64,000 bases of DNA from Promethearchaeota archaeon (GCA_016930515.1 JAFGGO010000114.1:1-64000); one strand, 5' to 3'. Numbered from the stretch's first letter, positions 1-9,186 are shown. Numbers and translations: made by a program. Notes: generated from the sequence alone by a model not told the origin.

Positions 1-2
1 CG

Positions 3-1598
3 ACCATTACCGTCAATCCGGCGGACATGTATCCCGAGGCTCACTTCACGCCAAGTTCCACGAGCGTCGAAGTGGGAGGGGAGGTGTCGTTTGAATTCGA
101 TGGCGAATACGGAGATCCCGACGCAACCTTCCTCTGGGACTTCGACGACGGAACCACCTCCACGGATCGCAATCCAACGCATCAATTCACTTCCAGGGGA
201 ACCTACAACGTGAACCTGACCGTGACCGACGCTGACGGCGACGTGGATTTCTATAACGCAACCATTGTGGTTACTCCCATAGTAGCAGATCTCTATCCAT
301 ATGCGAGTTTTAAAGCGAATGCCACGATTATTGTCCAAGGACAATTCGTTAGCTTCGAGTTTAACGGCGACGAAGGGGACGGTTCGTTAACATTTTACTG
401 GGACTTTGGAGACGAAACGAGCAGCACGGACGAGAATCCCATCCATCGGTTCACCAACGTGGGAAAATATAACGTTACCTTGCTCGTGAGAGACGTCGAT
501 GGCGATCCAAGTTTCGCATGGTTGAATATTACGGTGGTCGAAAGCCTTGATATCGCGATCGAAGGCTTGACTGAGGGCGGATCAATCGTCAGGGATTCCA
601 ATTTCGAAATCAGGGTTACGTTAGACGAGGACGTAATTAACGACGTTTCGGTGCGAGTGATTATAAGCGGTCCGGTACAAGCGCCTATAAGGAATTCTGG
701 TACGGATTTCGAATTGGAAATGGTTTTGGAGTCGGGCGCCTGGGTGGGCTATTGGGACGCGAGCGCGTGCGCTCTTGGAGACTACGCGATTACGATTACC
801 GTGTTCGATAAAAACGATAACGTGATCCAAACGCAGTCGATAACGGTAACTCTTGAAAGCGAGATGCACCCCCCTTCGACAGGACTTCCCGTTGGTGTCG
901 TCGTTGCCGTCATTGGTGCTATATGCGCAGTGGCAATCTTGATGCCAGGATATGTTCTGACAAAGAAGTATCGAAACAAGAAAAATACCGTTCGAAATAA
1001 AGAGCTCAACAAGTTTCCAAAACCAAGACCAAAATCAAAATCGGATTCCCCGAACAAATATCGATCAGCAGGGGGAACTGCGGACTCGATGCTGGAGCTT
1101 CAAAAGACGGAAAGCGAGTTGGAGATTTTCGAAGATCGCGATGTGTGTCAAATCCACAAGGGGTTCATTAAAGGCGTTATCTTTTCGTGTCCGAAATGCA
1201 AGGCGAAATACTGCATGAAATGCGCAAGACTCATTGCCCAAAAAGATGAAGGGTGCTGGTTGTGCGGCCAAGATTTTCGAAGAGAGATTGATGCTTTAAT
1301 TCTCGAAGATCTCGAAGCAAATCCAATAGAACTCAAGGATATTTTCGATGAAAAGTCACTACAAGATTTTTTAAAGGAGAGCAATTTATTAAATGCATTA
1401 GGAGAGGGATGCGTTACGCTAGTTCCTCCCGAATTTCTCATAAAAGTCGACTCACTATCGTGGGAAAGCAACGAGGATAAAATCCAATTCTTGAAAGAAA
1501 TAATGGCCGTCCCATCCGAAATACGAGAGGAGTGCATCGAAGAAATGATTCGAGGTTTACAAGACGACTTTGATGGAAACAATGGTGAGGTTTTATGA
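3..1598 (+). CDS. PKD-repeat surface protein with cytoplasmic zinc finger (5' partial)
   Basis: The frame is open to the left edge, and residues before the first in-window ATG (base 27) look like the end of another PKD repeat, so the gene starts upstream. Two complete PKD domains follow (about bases 60-290 and 310-540; WDFDDG and WDFGDE motifs, then NVNLTVTD and NVTLLVRD). Next come a further beta-rich domain, one membrane helix (about 885-960), a basic linker and a cysteine cluster at 1146-1275: C-x2-H, then CPKC, CMKC and CWLC, like B-box/RING zinc-binding modules. The acidic tail has no recognised fold. Likely a type I membrane surface protein, outside PKD, inside zinc finger. Ectodomain codons are visibly GC-richer than the tail. 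Ligand and partner are unknown. Confidence 0.85.
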   Translation, partial: TITVNPADMYPEAHFTPSSTSVEVGGEVSFEFDGEYGDPDATFLWDFDDGTTSTDRNPTHQFTSRGTYNVNLTVTDADGDVDFYNATIVVTPIVADLYPYASFKANATIIVQGQFVSFEFNGDEGDGSLTFYWDFGDETSSTDENPIHRFTNVGKYNVTLLVRDVDGDPSFAWLNITVVESLDIAIEGLTEGGSIVRDSNFEIRVTLDEDVINDVSVRVIISGPVQAPIRNSGTDFELEMVLESGAWVGYWDASACALGDYAITITVFDKNDNVIQTQSITVTLESEMHPPSTGLPVGVVVAVIGAICAVAILMPGYVLTKKYRNKKNTVRNKELNKFPKPRPKSKSDSPNKYRSAGGTADSMLELQKTESELEIFEDRDVCQIHKGFIKGVIFSCPKCKAKYCMKCARLIAQKDEGCWLCGQDFRREIDALILEDLEANPIELKDIFDEKSLQDFLKESNLLNALGEGCVTLVPPEFLIKVDSLSWESNEDKIQFLKEIMAVPSEIREECIEEMIRGLQDDFDGNNGEVL

Positions 1599-2239
1599 AT
1601 ATGTCAAGTGAACTACTTGAAACAGAAAAAATTGTTTTTGATATGATTCGAGATCTTCTAAGCGAGAAACAAATTTTCGATAGCAAGAAGTTCGTATCGT
1701 TAATTATTTCGAAATTTGCGAATTTATCCATTAACATGAATAAAGAAGGAATCAAGCAGATATTATATTCTCTTATTTCGAAAAATATGATAATAGAAGG
1801 ATCAGCGCTTTCAATAGACGATGTTCTCACAAACGAAAATCGAAAGAATATATACGATCACTTGTGTTTAAATCCCGGAAAGTATGTTGCACAACTTATG
1901 AATGATTTAAAGTTAAGTCATCATGTTGTTGTTTGGCACCTTGCCATTTTGAGAAAATTTAATTTCATAGAAAAACAATCCTTCGATAACCATGTGCTTT
2001 ATTACGATTCAAGGATGGATTTTAGCGATGTGAAAAAATCATATTTAATATCAAAAAACAAGAAAATTCTGGATTATTTAAAACAAAACAACATTGGTGT
2101 TATTAAATCGCAAATTTCTAGTGATCTCAAAATGCACCTCACGACGCTCGATAGAAAATTAGAATTATTAGTAGAACACGGTTTAATTGCCAAGGAATAT
2201 ATTGATAATTCTTACCTTTTCTTTTGTAGCAAGCAATAA
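1595..2239 (+). CDS. Multi-winged-helix transcriptional regulator
   Basis: A 214-residue protein whose ATG overlaps the stop of the PKD gene in an ATGA arrangement, so the two are probably translationally coupled. Residues about 70-140 form an ArsR/MarR-like winged helix (NRKNIYDHL, then HHVVVWHLAILRKFNFIEKQ, then a wing ending in YYDSRMDF). Residues about 155-212 look like a second winged helix (KKILDYLKQNN, TTLDRKLELLVEHGLI). The N-terminal 70 residues are helical and may be a third. Predicted cytosolic DNA-binding protein. Coupling to a transmembrane protein with a cytoplasmic zinc finger suggests a sensor/regulator pair, but that is inference. No ligand site is visible. Confidence 0.8.
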   Translation: MNMSSELLETEKIVFDMIRDLLSEKQIFDSKKFVSLIISKFANLSINMNKEGIKQILYSLISKNMIIEGSALSIDDVLTNENRKNIYDHLCLNPGKYVAQLMNDLKLSHHVVVWHLAILRKFNFIEKQSFDNHVLYYDSRMDFSDVKKSYLISKNKKILDYLKQNNIGVIKSQISSDLKMHLTTLDRKLELLVEHGLIAKEYIDNSYLFFCSKQ

Positions 2240-2410
2240 TACTAACAACATTTTTAAAAAAATATCCAATTTTTTTTATATAATTCTGGGAATCGTGCTT
2301 TTCAACAATTAAAGCAGGAAGAAATTAAGATGGTATAAGCTTTTTTTTTTCAAGATTTTTTAGTATTTTTAGCAACATGTCTTTAATACAATTCAAACAT
2401 TTTATAAATC

Positions 2411-2539
2411 ATGGACAAGTGTAAAAAATGCGGCATGATCCGTTCGATGAAAGACTTGGTGCGCCTCGAAGATGGTTCTTTGCTTTGTTTTTCATGTTGG
2501 AACAAACGCTTGAAAGAACGGGAAAGCGAAGTTGATTAA
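2411..2539 (+). CDS. 42-residue zinc-binding micro-protein
   Basis: A short open frame starting at ATG 2411 encodes MDKCKKCGMIRSMKDLV followed by a second cysteine pair in LLCFSCW and a charged tail. The CxxC-x21-CxxC spacing is typical of a single treble-clef or zinc-ribbon site. Archaeal genomes carry many such small zinc proteins, some of them transcription or ribosome accessory factors. No clear Shine-Dalgarno sequence precedes it; a leaderless message is possible given the AT-rich TATA-like sequence upstream. It lies 170 bases after the winged-helix gene on the same strand. Confidence 0.65.
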   Translation: MDKCKKCGMIRSMKDLVRLEDGSLLCFSCWNKRLKERESEVD

Positions 2540-3037
2540 TGAGAACTCATGTTAAATCTTTATAATTTTGAGCTTTTTGAGAATTTAACTTGTCTTGTAT
2601 AATAATTAAATTATTTTTTTTTATAACATCAATTTTTTCAATAATTTTTAGATGTACCGACCTTTCAATACTCCAATCACGGATATGTTTGCAAACGCAA
2701 CGATGTTTAAAACAATCTCAAAAATTTAGATATTTAAATCGATTGAGGCAATATTAACTAATAAAGTAGGATATTCCTTCGAGTTTGATACATTAGAATT
2801 TTAAAAATTTTGTCCTTTTCATAACTTTAGATTTCGCCGTTGGTAAATCTAGCGTTTTGAGTCATTTCTGAAATTCCATAATAGGTTCATTCAAAATTAA
2901 ATTACTCTATTATAAAAAGATTCCAGATTAAAAAAAGAATTAATTGTTTTTAGGATTCTTAAAATTGAAATAACGATAATAAAAGGGTATTAGTGATAGA
3001 ATAATAAATCCTAAAAGGTGGGAGCAATTTAAGCCGT
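2540..3037 (+). other. AT-rich intergenic stretch without a convincing gene
   Basis: Highly AT-rich sequence with frequent stops in all frames. The only short frame that caught attention is a 25-codon one starting at ATG 2652 (MYRPFNTPIT...), which has no clear ribosome binding site. No tRNA-like fold or long repeat was seen. Confidence 0.5.
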
Positions 3038-3250
3038 TTATTCGTAAGAGAATAAGAAAGTATAATTTTCCAAGGTAAATTTTTTAATCCGAATATCCTT
3101 CTGCGATTTGTCTTTAAGGAGGGGTATCTTAACGACGAACTTGTAATCGTCGAGATAAACATTATCGTAGAAAGTATTCTGGATTTTGTCGAAATCTATA
3201 AACTTGCTTAGATTTAAATTTTCTTCTGCCAAGGGTGTTTGCATGGACAT
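3038..3250 (-). CDS. Small hypothetical protein
   Basis: A 70-residue protein starting MSMQTPLAEE, rich in Lys, Asp, Phe and Tyr with a beta-like second half (KFVVKIPLLKD). No family is recognised. Upstream on the minus strand there is an AT-rich TATA-like stretch around 3275-3290, compatible with a promoter. The amino-acid composition resembles that of neighbouring real proteins more than a random frame. The overlapping frame at 2959-3162 on the same strand is judged a shadow. Confidence 0.4.
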   Translation of the reverse strand: MSMQTPLAEENLNLSKFIDFDKIQNTFYDNVYLDDYKFVVKIPLLKDKSQKDIRIKKFTLENYTFLFSYE

Positions 3251-3408
3251 TTTTTTTCTCGTTTTTCATATTTTACTTTATAGGAGTGATTTTACGACTC
3301 CAGCGTTCATGCCGAAAAAAATCACCTTTGTACTTTCAAACGGTAACTTGGAAAATAGATGAAACTCTTATCGAAAATTGCTCCCATTATGATCGTGGTT
3401 AACCGCCA

Positions 3409-3443
3409 TATATAAATGTTTCGACTTTTTGGTCAAAAAGTCG
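3409..3443 (+). promoter_or_regulatory. TATA box with perfect palindrome at the expected start site
   Basis: The archaeal TATA-like sequence CATATATAAAT lies at about 3409-3419. From 3422 to 3443 there is a perfect 10-base inverted repeat, CGACTTTTTG / CAAAAAGTCG, with a 2-base spacer. It covers the position about 25 bases downstream of the TATA box where transcription would start. That layout is typical of a repressor operator. No gene begins within 400 bases downstream. Confidence 0.45.
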
Positions 3444-3557
3444 TTTGAATAAAAGCGTTTGAATTGATAGAAGCATTTAGCGCTCTATATCGTACAGTAT
3501 ATATTAGTTAAGAATTTAACATTATATCTTGGGAACCTTATTTAAAGGAGAATTTCT

Positions 3558-3602
3558 AAAAACTTTATTGCGTGATGGATTCACGATCGATATAAAGTTT
3601 TT
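3558..3602 (+). other. Compound hairpin (possible structured RNA or terminator)
   Basis: An 11-base perfect inverted repeat, AAAAACTTTAT (3558-3568) / ATAAAGTTTTT (3592-3602), encloses a second 5-base stem, CGTGA (3571-3575) / TCACG (3581-3585). The outer 3' arm ends in five Ts. A transcript would fold into a two-stem hairpin with a short U tract, so it may end an RNA started at the promoter near 3410. Confidence 0.4.
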
Positions 3603-3842
3603 GTTGATAATTAAAGCGAGTTTATTTTCCCTTGAACATTCAAATTCTAGCAGAAATTTAATAATTTAAAAGGATTTTTAATCTCAATAGAGGGAAAAAC
3701 TAGTTGCTTTAGTTGTATTTTAGGAAATCATTTATACGGAAAGCAACTTTTCCCATAAATAAGTCAGTGAAAAAAAAAGTGATCAAAAACGAGAAAGAAA
3801 GGAGAGACAGATCAATTTAAGGATTACCTCAAGCATCAGGTT

Positions 3843-4265
3843 ATGAATAACGCAAATAAAATTAAGGGAAAGCATCCGCCCATGATTAGGATCGTTGGAA
3901 AAGAGCGAAGAGTTTTAAAAGTCAACGCATTATACGATCTTGATTATCTTTTCAAGAATTTTTTTCTATTCGTGCTAAATGATAAATCAGAAAAGGCTAA
4001 AACCAAATATTACTTAGCCATATTATTGGCAAGCCAGAGTTCTGATTTTTTATCCGAGTTGGCCAAGAAGGGAATGTCTAAAAGCGATAATTTCAAGCTT
4101 ATTCAATATTCAACTTACCCTAAATCTTCTCGCACGAGTTTGTTGCTTCTAAAAGAATGCACATCACTAGAAGAGTATAAATCAACAATAACATTATTAC
4201 AGGAAAATCGAACGCGGTTTCGCAAGAAAATAATTGCCCTAGTTGAACGGGTGGAACCTCAATAA
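3843..4265 (+). CDS. Hypothetical protein
   Basis: A 140-residue basic protein, mostly helical, of no recognised family. Visible features are a KERRVLKVNALYDL segment near residues 25-38, a helical central part and a basic C-terminus (NRTRFRKKIIALVERVEP). It has no signal peptide or membrane span. The ATG follows an AT-rich leader with AAGGAGAG about 40 bases upstream, too far for a normal ribosome site. It lies 76 bases before pyruvate kinase on the same strand and may be co-transcribed with it. Confidence 0.6.
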   Translation: MNNANKIKGKHPPMIRIVGKERRVLKVNALYDLDYLFKNFFLFVLNDKSEKAKTKYYLAILLASQSSDFLSELAKKGMSKSDNFKLIQYSTYPKSSRTSLLLLKECTSLEEYKSTITLLQENRTRFRKKIIALVERVEPQ

Positions 4266-4341
4266 TTATAAACAAGTAGTTCATAATAATATTAATGTAA
4301 ATTTTTCCAAGAACACTAAAATAGCGTAGAGAAGATAAGTC

Positions 4342-5802
4342 ATGTCGTTTCGAGAACACACGGTTAAAATCGTGGCAACATTAGGCCCTGCCTCGACTTC
4401 AAAAAAGATGCTAAGCAATCTCATTAATGCGGGTGTAGATCTATTTCGCTTGAACTTTTCCCATGGAACGCACGAGGAAAAACGAGAACTCGTCCAGAGG
4501 ATTCGAGAAGTTAGCGACACGATCGGCATATTAGCTGACATTCAAGGTCCAAAGATGCGAGTAGGTACCTTCAAGGAAAAATCGTATAACCTCAATGTCG
4601 GTCAAGAGATCGCCGTATACGAAAAGGAAATCGAGGGGGATAACGAACAATTTTCAATACCATTGCCAGGTTTTTTAAATACGATGAAAAGAGGAGATAT
4701 TTTTTACATTAATGATGGCATCATCAAGGTCCAAGTAGATAAGGTTTTAAAAGACCATCTCGTCGCAAAAGTACTAGCTGGAGGGTCTATTAGCGATAGA
4801 AAAGGCGTGAACATCCCAAGAGGAGACTTGCAACAAAAAGTTCCCACTGAAAAAGACATTAAAGATCTCGAGTTAATAGCCGAGCTCGACCCGGAATACG
4901 TGGCCATCTCGTTCGTGTCTAGTGGCGACGACGTCCTTCATGTTAAAAAGATTCTTGAAAATTACGGTAACGATAAAATCAAGCTTATATCGAAGATCGA
5001 GCGCCCAATAGCCCTGGATAATTTTGATCGCATCCTCACGGTAAGTGATGGCATCATGATTGCTCGAGGTGATTTAGGCGTGGAAATTGAACCAGACCAA
5101 GTACCTCTCAGGCAAAAAGAATTGATCTACAAGTGCAACAGGGAGGGAAAACCCGTGATCGTTGCCACGCAAATGTTAGAATCAATGATAACGAACCCCA
5201 TTCCAACCAGGGCCGAAGCCAACGATATATACAACGCCGTAATCGATAGAACCGACGCCGTCATGTTGAGCGCCGAAACGGCAGTTGGTAAATACCCTAT
5301 TAACGCCGTTAATGTTATGAGAAAAATTTCTCGCACCGCCACCGAGCACATGCAGCCCAGGTCTCCTGACGACTTCGACTCCGAGCGCTTGACACACACC
5401 CAAACCTTAGGACACGCCATTTACGACTTGGCTAAAGAAATGAAGGACCTTAACTTTAGGGGAAAAATTTTAGTCATCACCAGAGAAGGTTTTGGAGTAA
5501 AAATGATTGCTAAGTTTCGCCCAGAACTCCCTATAATCGCCATCACGCCTTCGAAGAGAACCGCTAGAGAACTAAATCTCATATGGGGCGTGCATCCCAT
5601 TTTTCTTGACGACCCAGATTTTTACGAGATGGACGTGGAAAGCATCATAGAGCGATCTGTTAAAAATTCGGTAGAAATTGGAATGGTAGACGAAAACGAA
5701 CATGTTATAATATTACTGGTCTCTAGGAAATACCAAAGAAGAGGTAATGTGATAGGATTGTATTATGTTGGCGAGATTCTCGAAGGTATAAAAGAAGAGT
5801 GA
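4342..5802 (+). CDS. pyk: Pyruvate kinase
   Basis: A 486-residue protein of normal pyruvate kinase length; it converts phosphoenolpyruvate and ADP to pyruvate and ATP in glycolysis. The N-terminal barrel opens with KIVATLGPAS, then RLNFSHG and the metal/phosphate site DIQGPKMRVG. The B domain follows (about residues 70-165). The active-site lysine lies in KLISKIERP, the signature metal-binding region is ARGDLGVE, and PTRAEANDIYNAV and MLSAETAVGKYP are family signatures. The C-terminal allosteric domain is present (residues about 350-486). Preceding 140-residue gene is the only same-strand neighbour. Cytosolic; function is secure. Confidence 0.97.
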   Translation: MSFREHTVKIVATLGPASTSKKMLSNLINAGVDLFRLNFSHGTHEEKRELVQRIREVSDTIGILADIQGPKMRVGTFKEKSYNLNVGQEIAVYEKEIEGDNEQFSIPLPGFLNTMKRGDIFYINDGIIKVQVDKVLKDHLVAKVLAGGSISDRKGVNIPRGDLQQKVPTEKDIKDLELIAELDPEYVAISFVSSGDDVLHVKKILENYGNDKIKLISKIERPIALDNFDRILTVSDGIMIARGDLGVEIEPDQVPLRQKELIYKCNREGKPVIVATQMLESMITNPIPTRAEANDIYNAVIDRTDAVMLSAETAVGKYPINAVNVMRKISRTATEHMQPRSPDDFDSERLTHTQTLGHAIYDLAKEMKDLNFRGKILVITREGFGVKMIAKFRPELPIIAITPSKRTARELNLIWGVHPIFLDDPDFYEMDVESIIERSVKNSVEIGMVDENEHVIILLVSRKYQRRGNVIGLYYVGEILEGIKEE

Positions 5803-6046
5803 TTTTATCCTCCATATTTAACCTCACTAGAGAGAATGAAATTGCAGTATAAACATTGAAATAAGATTAAATAGCATTAAAAGTTTATATCGCCCATAAC
5901 GAACAATAATTCTTTACGATACTTTTTTTAAAGTGCACTATTGTGTATAAGGTAGTTCCTAATTTTATCTAACGGATTGAAATTTAGTAAGTTAGTTGGG
6001 GAACAACCTATCATTACAATGTTAAAGCATACATTAATGGTGAAAG

Positions 6047-6358
6047 ATGGTTCAAAAATCAAAAAATTTTAGCGATCAAATCAGGGAGTTAGAAAATCAG
6101 TTGAAAAGTAGTTCTGATTCCATCGTGTCCGTAAACACGAAATATCGGGCTTCACAGGATAAGATCGATAAGCTAAATAGGATATTAAACGAAGAACGAG
6201 AACAAATTATAACGCTTATTCAAGTTATCAACGAGTTGTGCGAAAAATGCGATGAATTAGATTTTATCATCAATCCAGAAGATTTAAAGATGCTCAATAA
6301 TTCAGAGGCCTTAATTTTGATTAATAATGCCATTAGAGCCATTACAAATAAAAAATAA
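6047..6358 (+). CDS. Small coiled-coil protein
   Basis: A 103-residue protein, heptad-rich over residues about 5-65 (SDQIRELENQL, KIDKLNRILNEER), followed by a short C-terminal helical part with a CEKCDEL motif. It resembles no known enzyme. ATG follows GGTGAAAG about 4 bases upstream. It stands alone between pyruvate kinase and the convergent TIR-LRR gene. Confidence 0.55.
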   Translation: MVQKSKNFSDQIRELENQLKSSSDSIVSVNTKYRASQDKIDKLNRILNEEREQIITLIQVINELCEKCDELDFIINPEDLKMLNNSEALILINNAIRAITNKK

Positions 6359-6434
6359 TCAATAAAAAGTAGAACAAAATTCAGGTTAGTCCTGCGTTGT
6401 TCAAGTTTATTCATTTAAGATTTATTTCGAATGG

Positions 6435-7694
6435 TTAATCGTTGACAATAACGCCTTTTTTCATCAGTTTTTTGATAATTTTTTGCATCGATTTCGAAAA
6501 ATTAAGAGATGTGTTCATATTTATATTTATAGTTTTTAGTGACTCAAGGGATATTAACGACTCGGGGATATTTTTCAAGTTATTCTGCTGAAAATCCAAA
6601 ACTTCCAAATTGTTAAGTTTTTGAACATCCACTTGGAATGTTTCGAGGAGATTATTCGAAAAAATTAATATTTTCAAGGATTCAAGGCTCGTTAACTGGT
6701 CTGGAACCTCTTTAAAATGATTGTTTTTCAAGATAAGCACTTCCAGATTTCGTAATTTTCCTATTGTTTGTGGCAGGGTTTCCAGATCGTTATCTCGAAA
6801 GTTTAAAAACTTAAGATTAGTCAATTCTCCTATAGAGTTTGGAAGGGTTGATAAGAAATTATCGTGTAAATCAAAATTTACCAGAGATTTTAAATTCTTG
6901 ATGGATTCTGGGAGCGTATTCATCTTATTATCTCCCATATAAAGGATTTCGAGCTTTTCTAATTTAATTAATGGTTCCGGAAATTCCGTAATTCGATTAA
7001 AATGAAGATATATTTCTTTAAGTGCGGCAAGCGTTCCAATTGAATCAGGAAGTACGGTTAGTCCTGCTTCGCGCAATCCAAGTTTTGTTACTCGATTGTT
7101 TTCAACCGAAAAACCCATCTCAGTTTCCCATGTTATCTTATCCACTGGGGAAAATTGCATTCCCGTCATGCGTTCGAGTTCTTGGAGCACATCGACTTCG
7201 AATTGAAATATTTCTGCCCCCCAAAATGGTACAATTTCGTTAGGATCTTTTTTCTTCGCTCTAATATCTTCGTATGCTGTAATCCCACCTATTCCCTTGA
7301 TATCTAATTTTTTCAAGATCAAGGCGTAAATTTCTTCGATCGTTACATCTAAATCCCATGGCTTAAACATTACGCCTAATTTCGTTGTTAACAAGGGAGG
7401 GATGTCTTTCTCTTCGTTAAATATTGGAATGATCTTTTTTTCGATTTTTAAAGCAGATTGCCATTCCATTTCCACGGCTTTTGAATCTAGAGCGTTTATG
7501 GAACAAAAAAGCAACACTAGATCGCATTTTCCTAAGTAATCGTTCATATACTTGTATATATCATCTTTCATGTCCTCTTGCCAATATAGCACATTTTCGA
7601 TTTCGTTCTTTTCAACCAATTTTTCAGCAATTTCTTTTATCTTAAACCATTCTGCGTCTTTCGTTGCGTAACTCACAAATATTAAAATTCCCAT
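6435..7694 (-). CDS. TIR domain / leucine-rich repeat protein
   Basis: An N-terminal TIR-type domain (residues about 2-130) has the ILIFVSYATKD strand, the CDLVLLFCS strand and, in the SKAVEMEW segment, a glutamate (E77) at the position of the NADase catalytic residue. A linker leads to about eight leucine-rich repeats of 23 residues (LPDSIGTLAALKEIYLHFN type, residues about 205-400). The ATG at 7694 was chosen over one 45 bases upstream because TIR domains usually begin at this strand. TIR-LRR proteins act in immunity or protein-protein signalling; TIR domains of antiviral systems cleave NAD+ or make nucleotide signals. No partner gene is adjacent, so a defence role is inference. Confidence 0.85.
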   Translation of the reverse strand: MGILIFVSYATKDAEWFKIKEIAEKLVEKNEIENVLYWQEDMKDDIYKYMNDYLGKCDLVLLFCSINALDSKAVEMEWQSALKIEKKIIPIFNEEKDIPPLLTTKLGVMFKPWDLDVTIEEIYALILKKLDIKGIGGITAYEDIRAKKKDPNEIVPFWGAEIFQFEVDVLQELERMTGMQFSPVDKITWETEMGFSVENNRVTKLGLREAGLTVLPDSIGTLAALKEIYLHFNRITEFPEPLIKLEKLEILYMGDNKMNTLPESIKNLKSLVNFDLHDNFLSTLPNSIGELTNLKFLNFRDNDLETLPQTIGKLRNLEVLILKNNHFKEVPDQLTSLESLKILIFSNNLLETFQVDVQKLNNLEVLDFQQNNLKNIPESLISLESLKTININMNTSLNFSKSMQKIIKKLMKKGVIVND

Positions 7695-7985
7695 CGCATA
7701 ATCCCGCTTTTTGTGATTTGTTCTATTGATAAACATCATAAAATGACATGTTTTTAAAATATTCTGGTTTAAAACATTTCCGTGAAAATAAACATATCTC
7801 GTGAGTAATTTTAAAATCTAATTTAAAAAAAAAAAGCTGTTTTAGTTCTTAAAAATTGAGGATATCAATTTACTTATACAGAACCCAGCAAATGATTTGT
7901 TTTAATATCTGGGGGGGAAAGGATTTAATTTTTTCCACAATTGATTTTATAATTTTTAAAGACTTGAGTAAATAAAAAAAAAATA

Positions 7986-9032
7986 TTAAGAACTAGACGC
8001 AGATACCGTAATATCACCCGTTACCGTACTAAGGGAGCATATATACGCAGACTCTGCCACATCAAAATCGTTTGAGACAAACTGTGCTCCGCTTCCATTA
8101 CCATTACTCGAGAATCCAGACGCCGCGCCAACGAATGTATTTGAGCCTGTTGTATAAGTACCCGTAAATCTTGCCCCCACATTTGATAGGTTGTCCGCGT
8201 AAGTCACGCGTATCGATCCAGTGGTCGTGGAAAATGATCCCAAAACGCTTGCACCAGGCATCACTTGCTGAATAATATCTGCAGAAACACCCCCCGTTAA
8301 CGTTATTAAGGTCATATCGCAATCACCAGTAAAGACGGGATTCGTAGCGTAGAAAGAGACGCTCCCCGTGACTGCCTTTCCAAATACATTTCCGCCAATC
8401 GAGCAATTTTCAAGGTTTATTAAAACATTTCCAGTAGTTGTTTCGCATGTAATTCCATCGTCAAGCGCTATTTCTGTTCCGATCGCGTCTATCGATCCCG
8501 TGGTTGTTTTCAATCGAATTTCCTTAAAGCAAGATCCTACGATGGTGTTCAAGGAAATATCTCCCGTAATTGCGGTGCACGCAATATTATACTTCACATC
8601 CGTGCGTAACGTGACCACAATCGAATTTCGTTCGGATTTAAACCACGATGAAGGGTTCGCAAAGCTTGAAGGACGACTTTCTAAGGAAAACGATGCCCCC
8701 GTGGAATTCTCCCAGTTGATAGGTTGATAATAATTCGTATATGTCGTTCCTTTCACAAAACCACCTTCAATTAGGAAATTTACATCAACCCTGACCAAAT
8801 GTTCCGTTGGAGTATCGTTGTAACGTATCGAAACGCTAGCAGTTGAGGCGTAAAGGTCGAGTTCTTCGAATGTTGACGGAGAAGTATTATCGTAATAATA
8901 CACGAAGGATTCTTGATATACTGAGTAATTAACCGTGAAAGCAATGGCAAACACGAAACCTGCAGTTAAGAAGGCCGAGATGACGAGACTCGCCACGATT
9001 AACTTTTTATTTTTTATAGTCGTTTTTTTCAC
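7986..9032 (-). CDS. Secreted or membrane-anchored DUF4097-like beta-repeat protein
   Basis: A 348-residue protein with a basic start and one hydrophobic segment (residues about 12-34: LIVASLVISAFLTAGFVFAIAF) acting as signal anchor. The rest is Ser/Thr/Gly-rich and repeats a TTTGS/TGDIS motif (TAITGDISL, KTTTGSIDA, TTTGNVLI, STTTGSIRV, TVTGDITV), the pattern of right-handed beta-helix DUF4097 adhesin-like proteins. The start codon is GTG. Probably an extracellular structural or surface protein. No enzymatic motif and no partner gene is visible. Confidence 0.75.
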   Translation of the reverse strand: MKKTTIKNKKLIVASLVISAFLTAGFVFAIAFTVNYSVYQESFVYYYDNTSPSTFEELDLYASTASVSIRYNDTPTEHLVRVDVNFLIEGGFVKGTTYTNYYQPINWENSTGASFSLESRPSSFANPSSWFKSERNSIVVTLRTDVKYNIACTAITGDISLNTIVGSCFKEIRLKTTTGSIDAIGTEIALDDGITCETTTGNVLINLENCSIGGNVFGKAVTGSVSFYATNPVFTGDCDMTLITLTGGVSADIIQQVMPGASVLGSFSTTTGSIRVTYADNLSNVGARFTGTYTTGSNTFVGAASGFSSNGNGSGAQFVSNDFDVAESAYICSLSTVTGDITVSASSS

Positions 9033-9186
9033 CTATCTTCTTATTTTTTTTGTTTTTAATTATGATATATCGGCTTCAAAAGAAAAAAGATCTCGAGACC
9101 AATTTTTCGAATTTATAATATAATAATAATAAAAAATTGGAAATTGACTCCTTTTTTAGGAGTAATATCGTGGAAAAATTGCTTAA

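Larger units (their letters stand above)
3251..3842 (+). other. Long intergenic region with orphan regulatory signals
   Basis: 592 bases without a protein gene. It holds a TATA box followed by a perfect palindrome (3409-3443) and a compound hairpin (3558-3602), listed separately. Together they could bracket a small non-coding transcript of roughly 3440-3610, or be a regulated leader for the downstream gene at 3843. The rest is AT-rich with no open frame above about 30 codons. Confidence 0.45.

Noticed and set aside
1148-1582. 144-residue minus-strand open frame
   Set aside because: Lies fully within the PKD/zinc-finger gene in antisense and has no family or ribosome site.
2652-2729. 25-codon frame MYRPFNTPIT...
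   Set aside because: Too short and without ribosome site or family to call as a gene.
2959-3162. 67-residue minus-strand frame
   Set aside because: Overlaps the better 70-residue frame at 3038-3250 and has no start signals.
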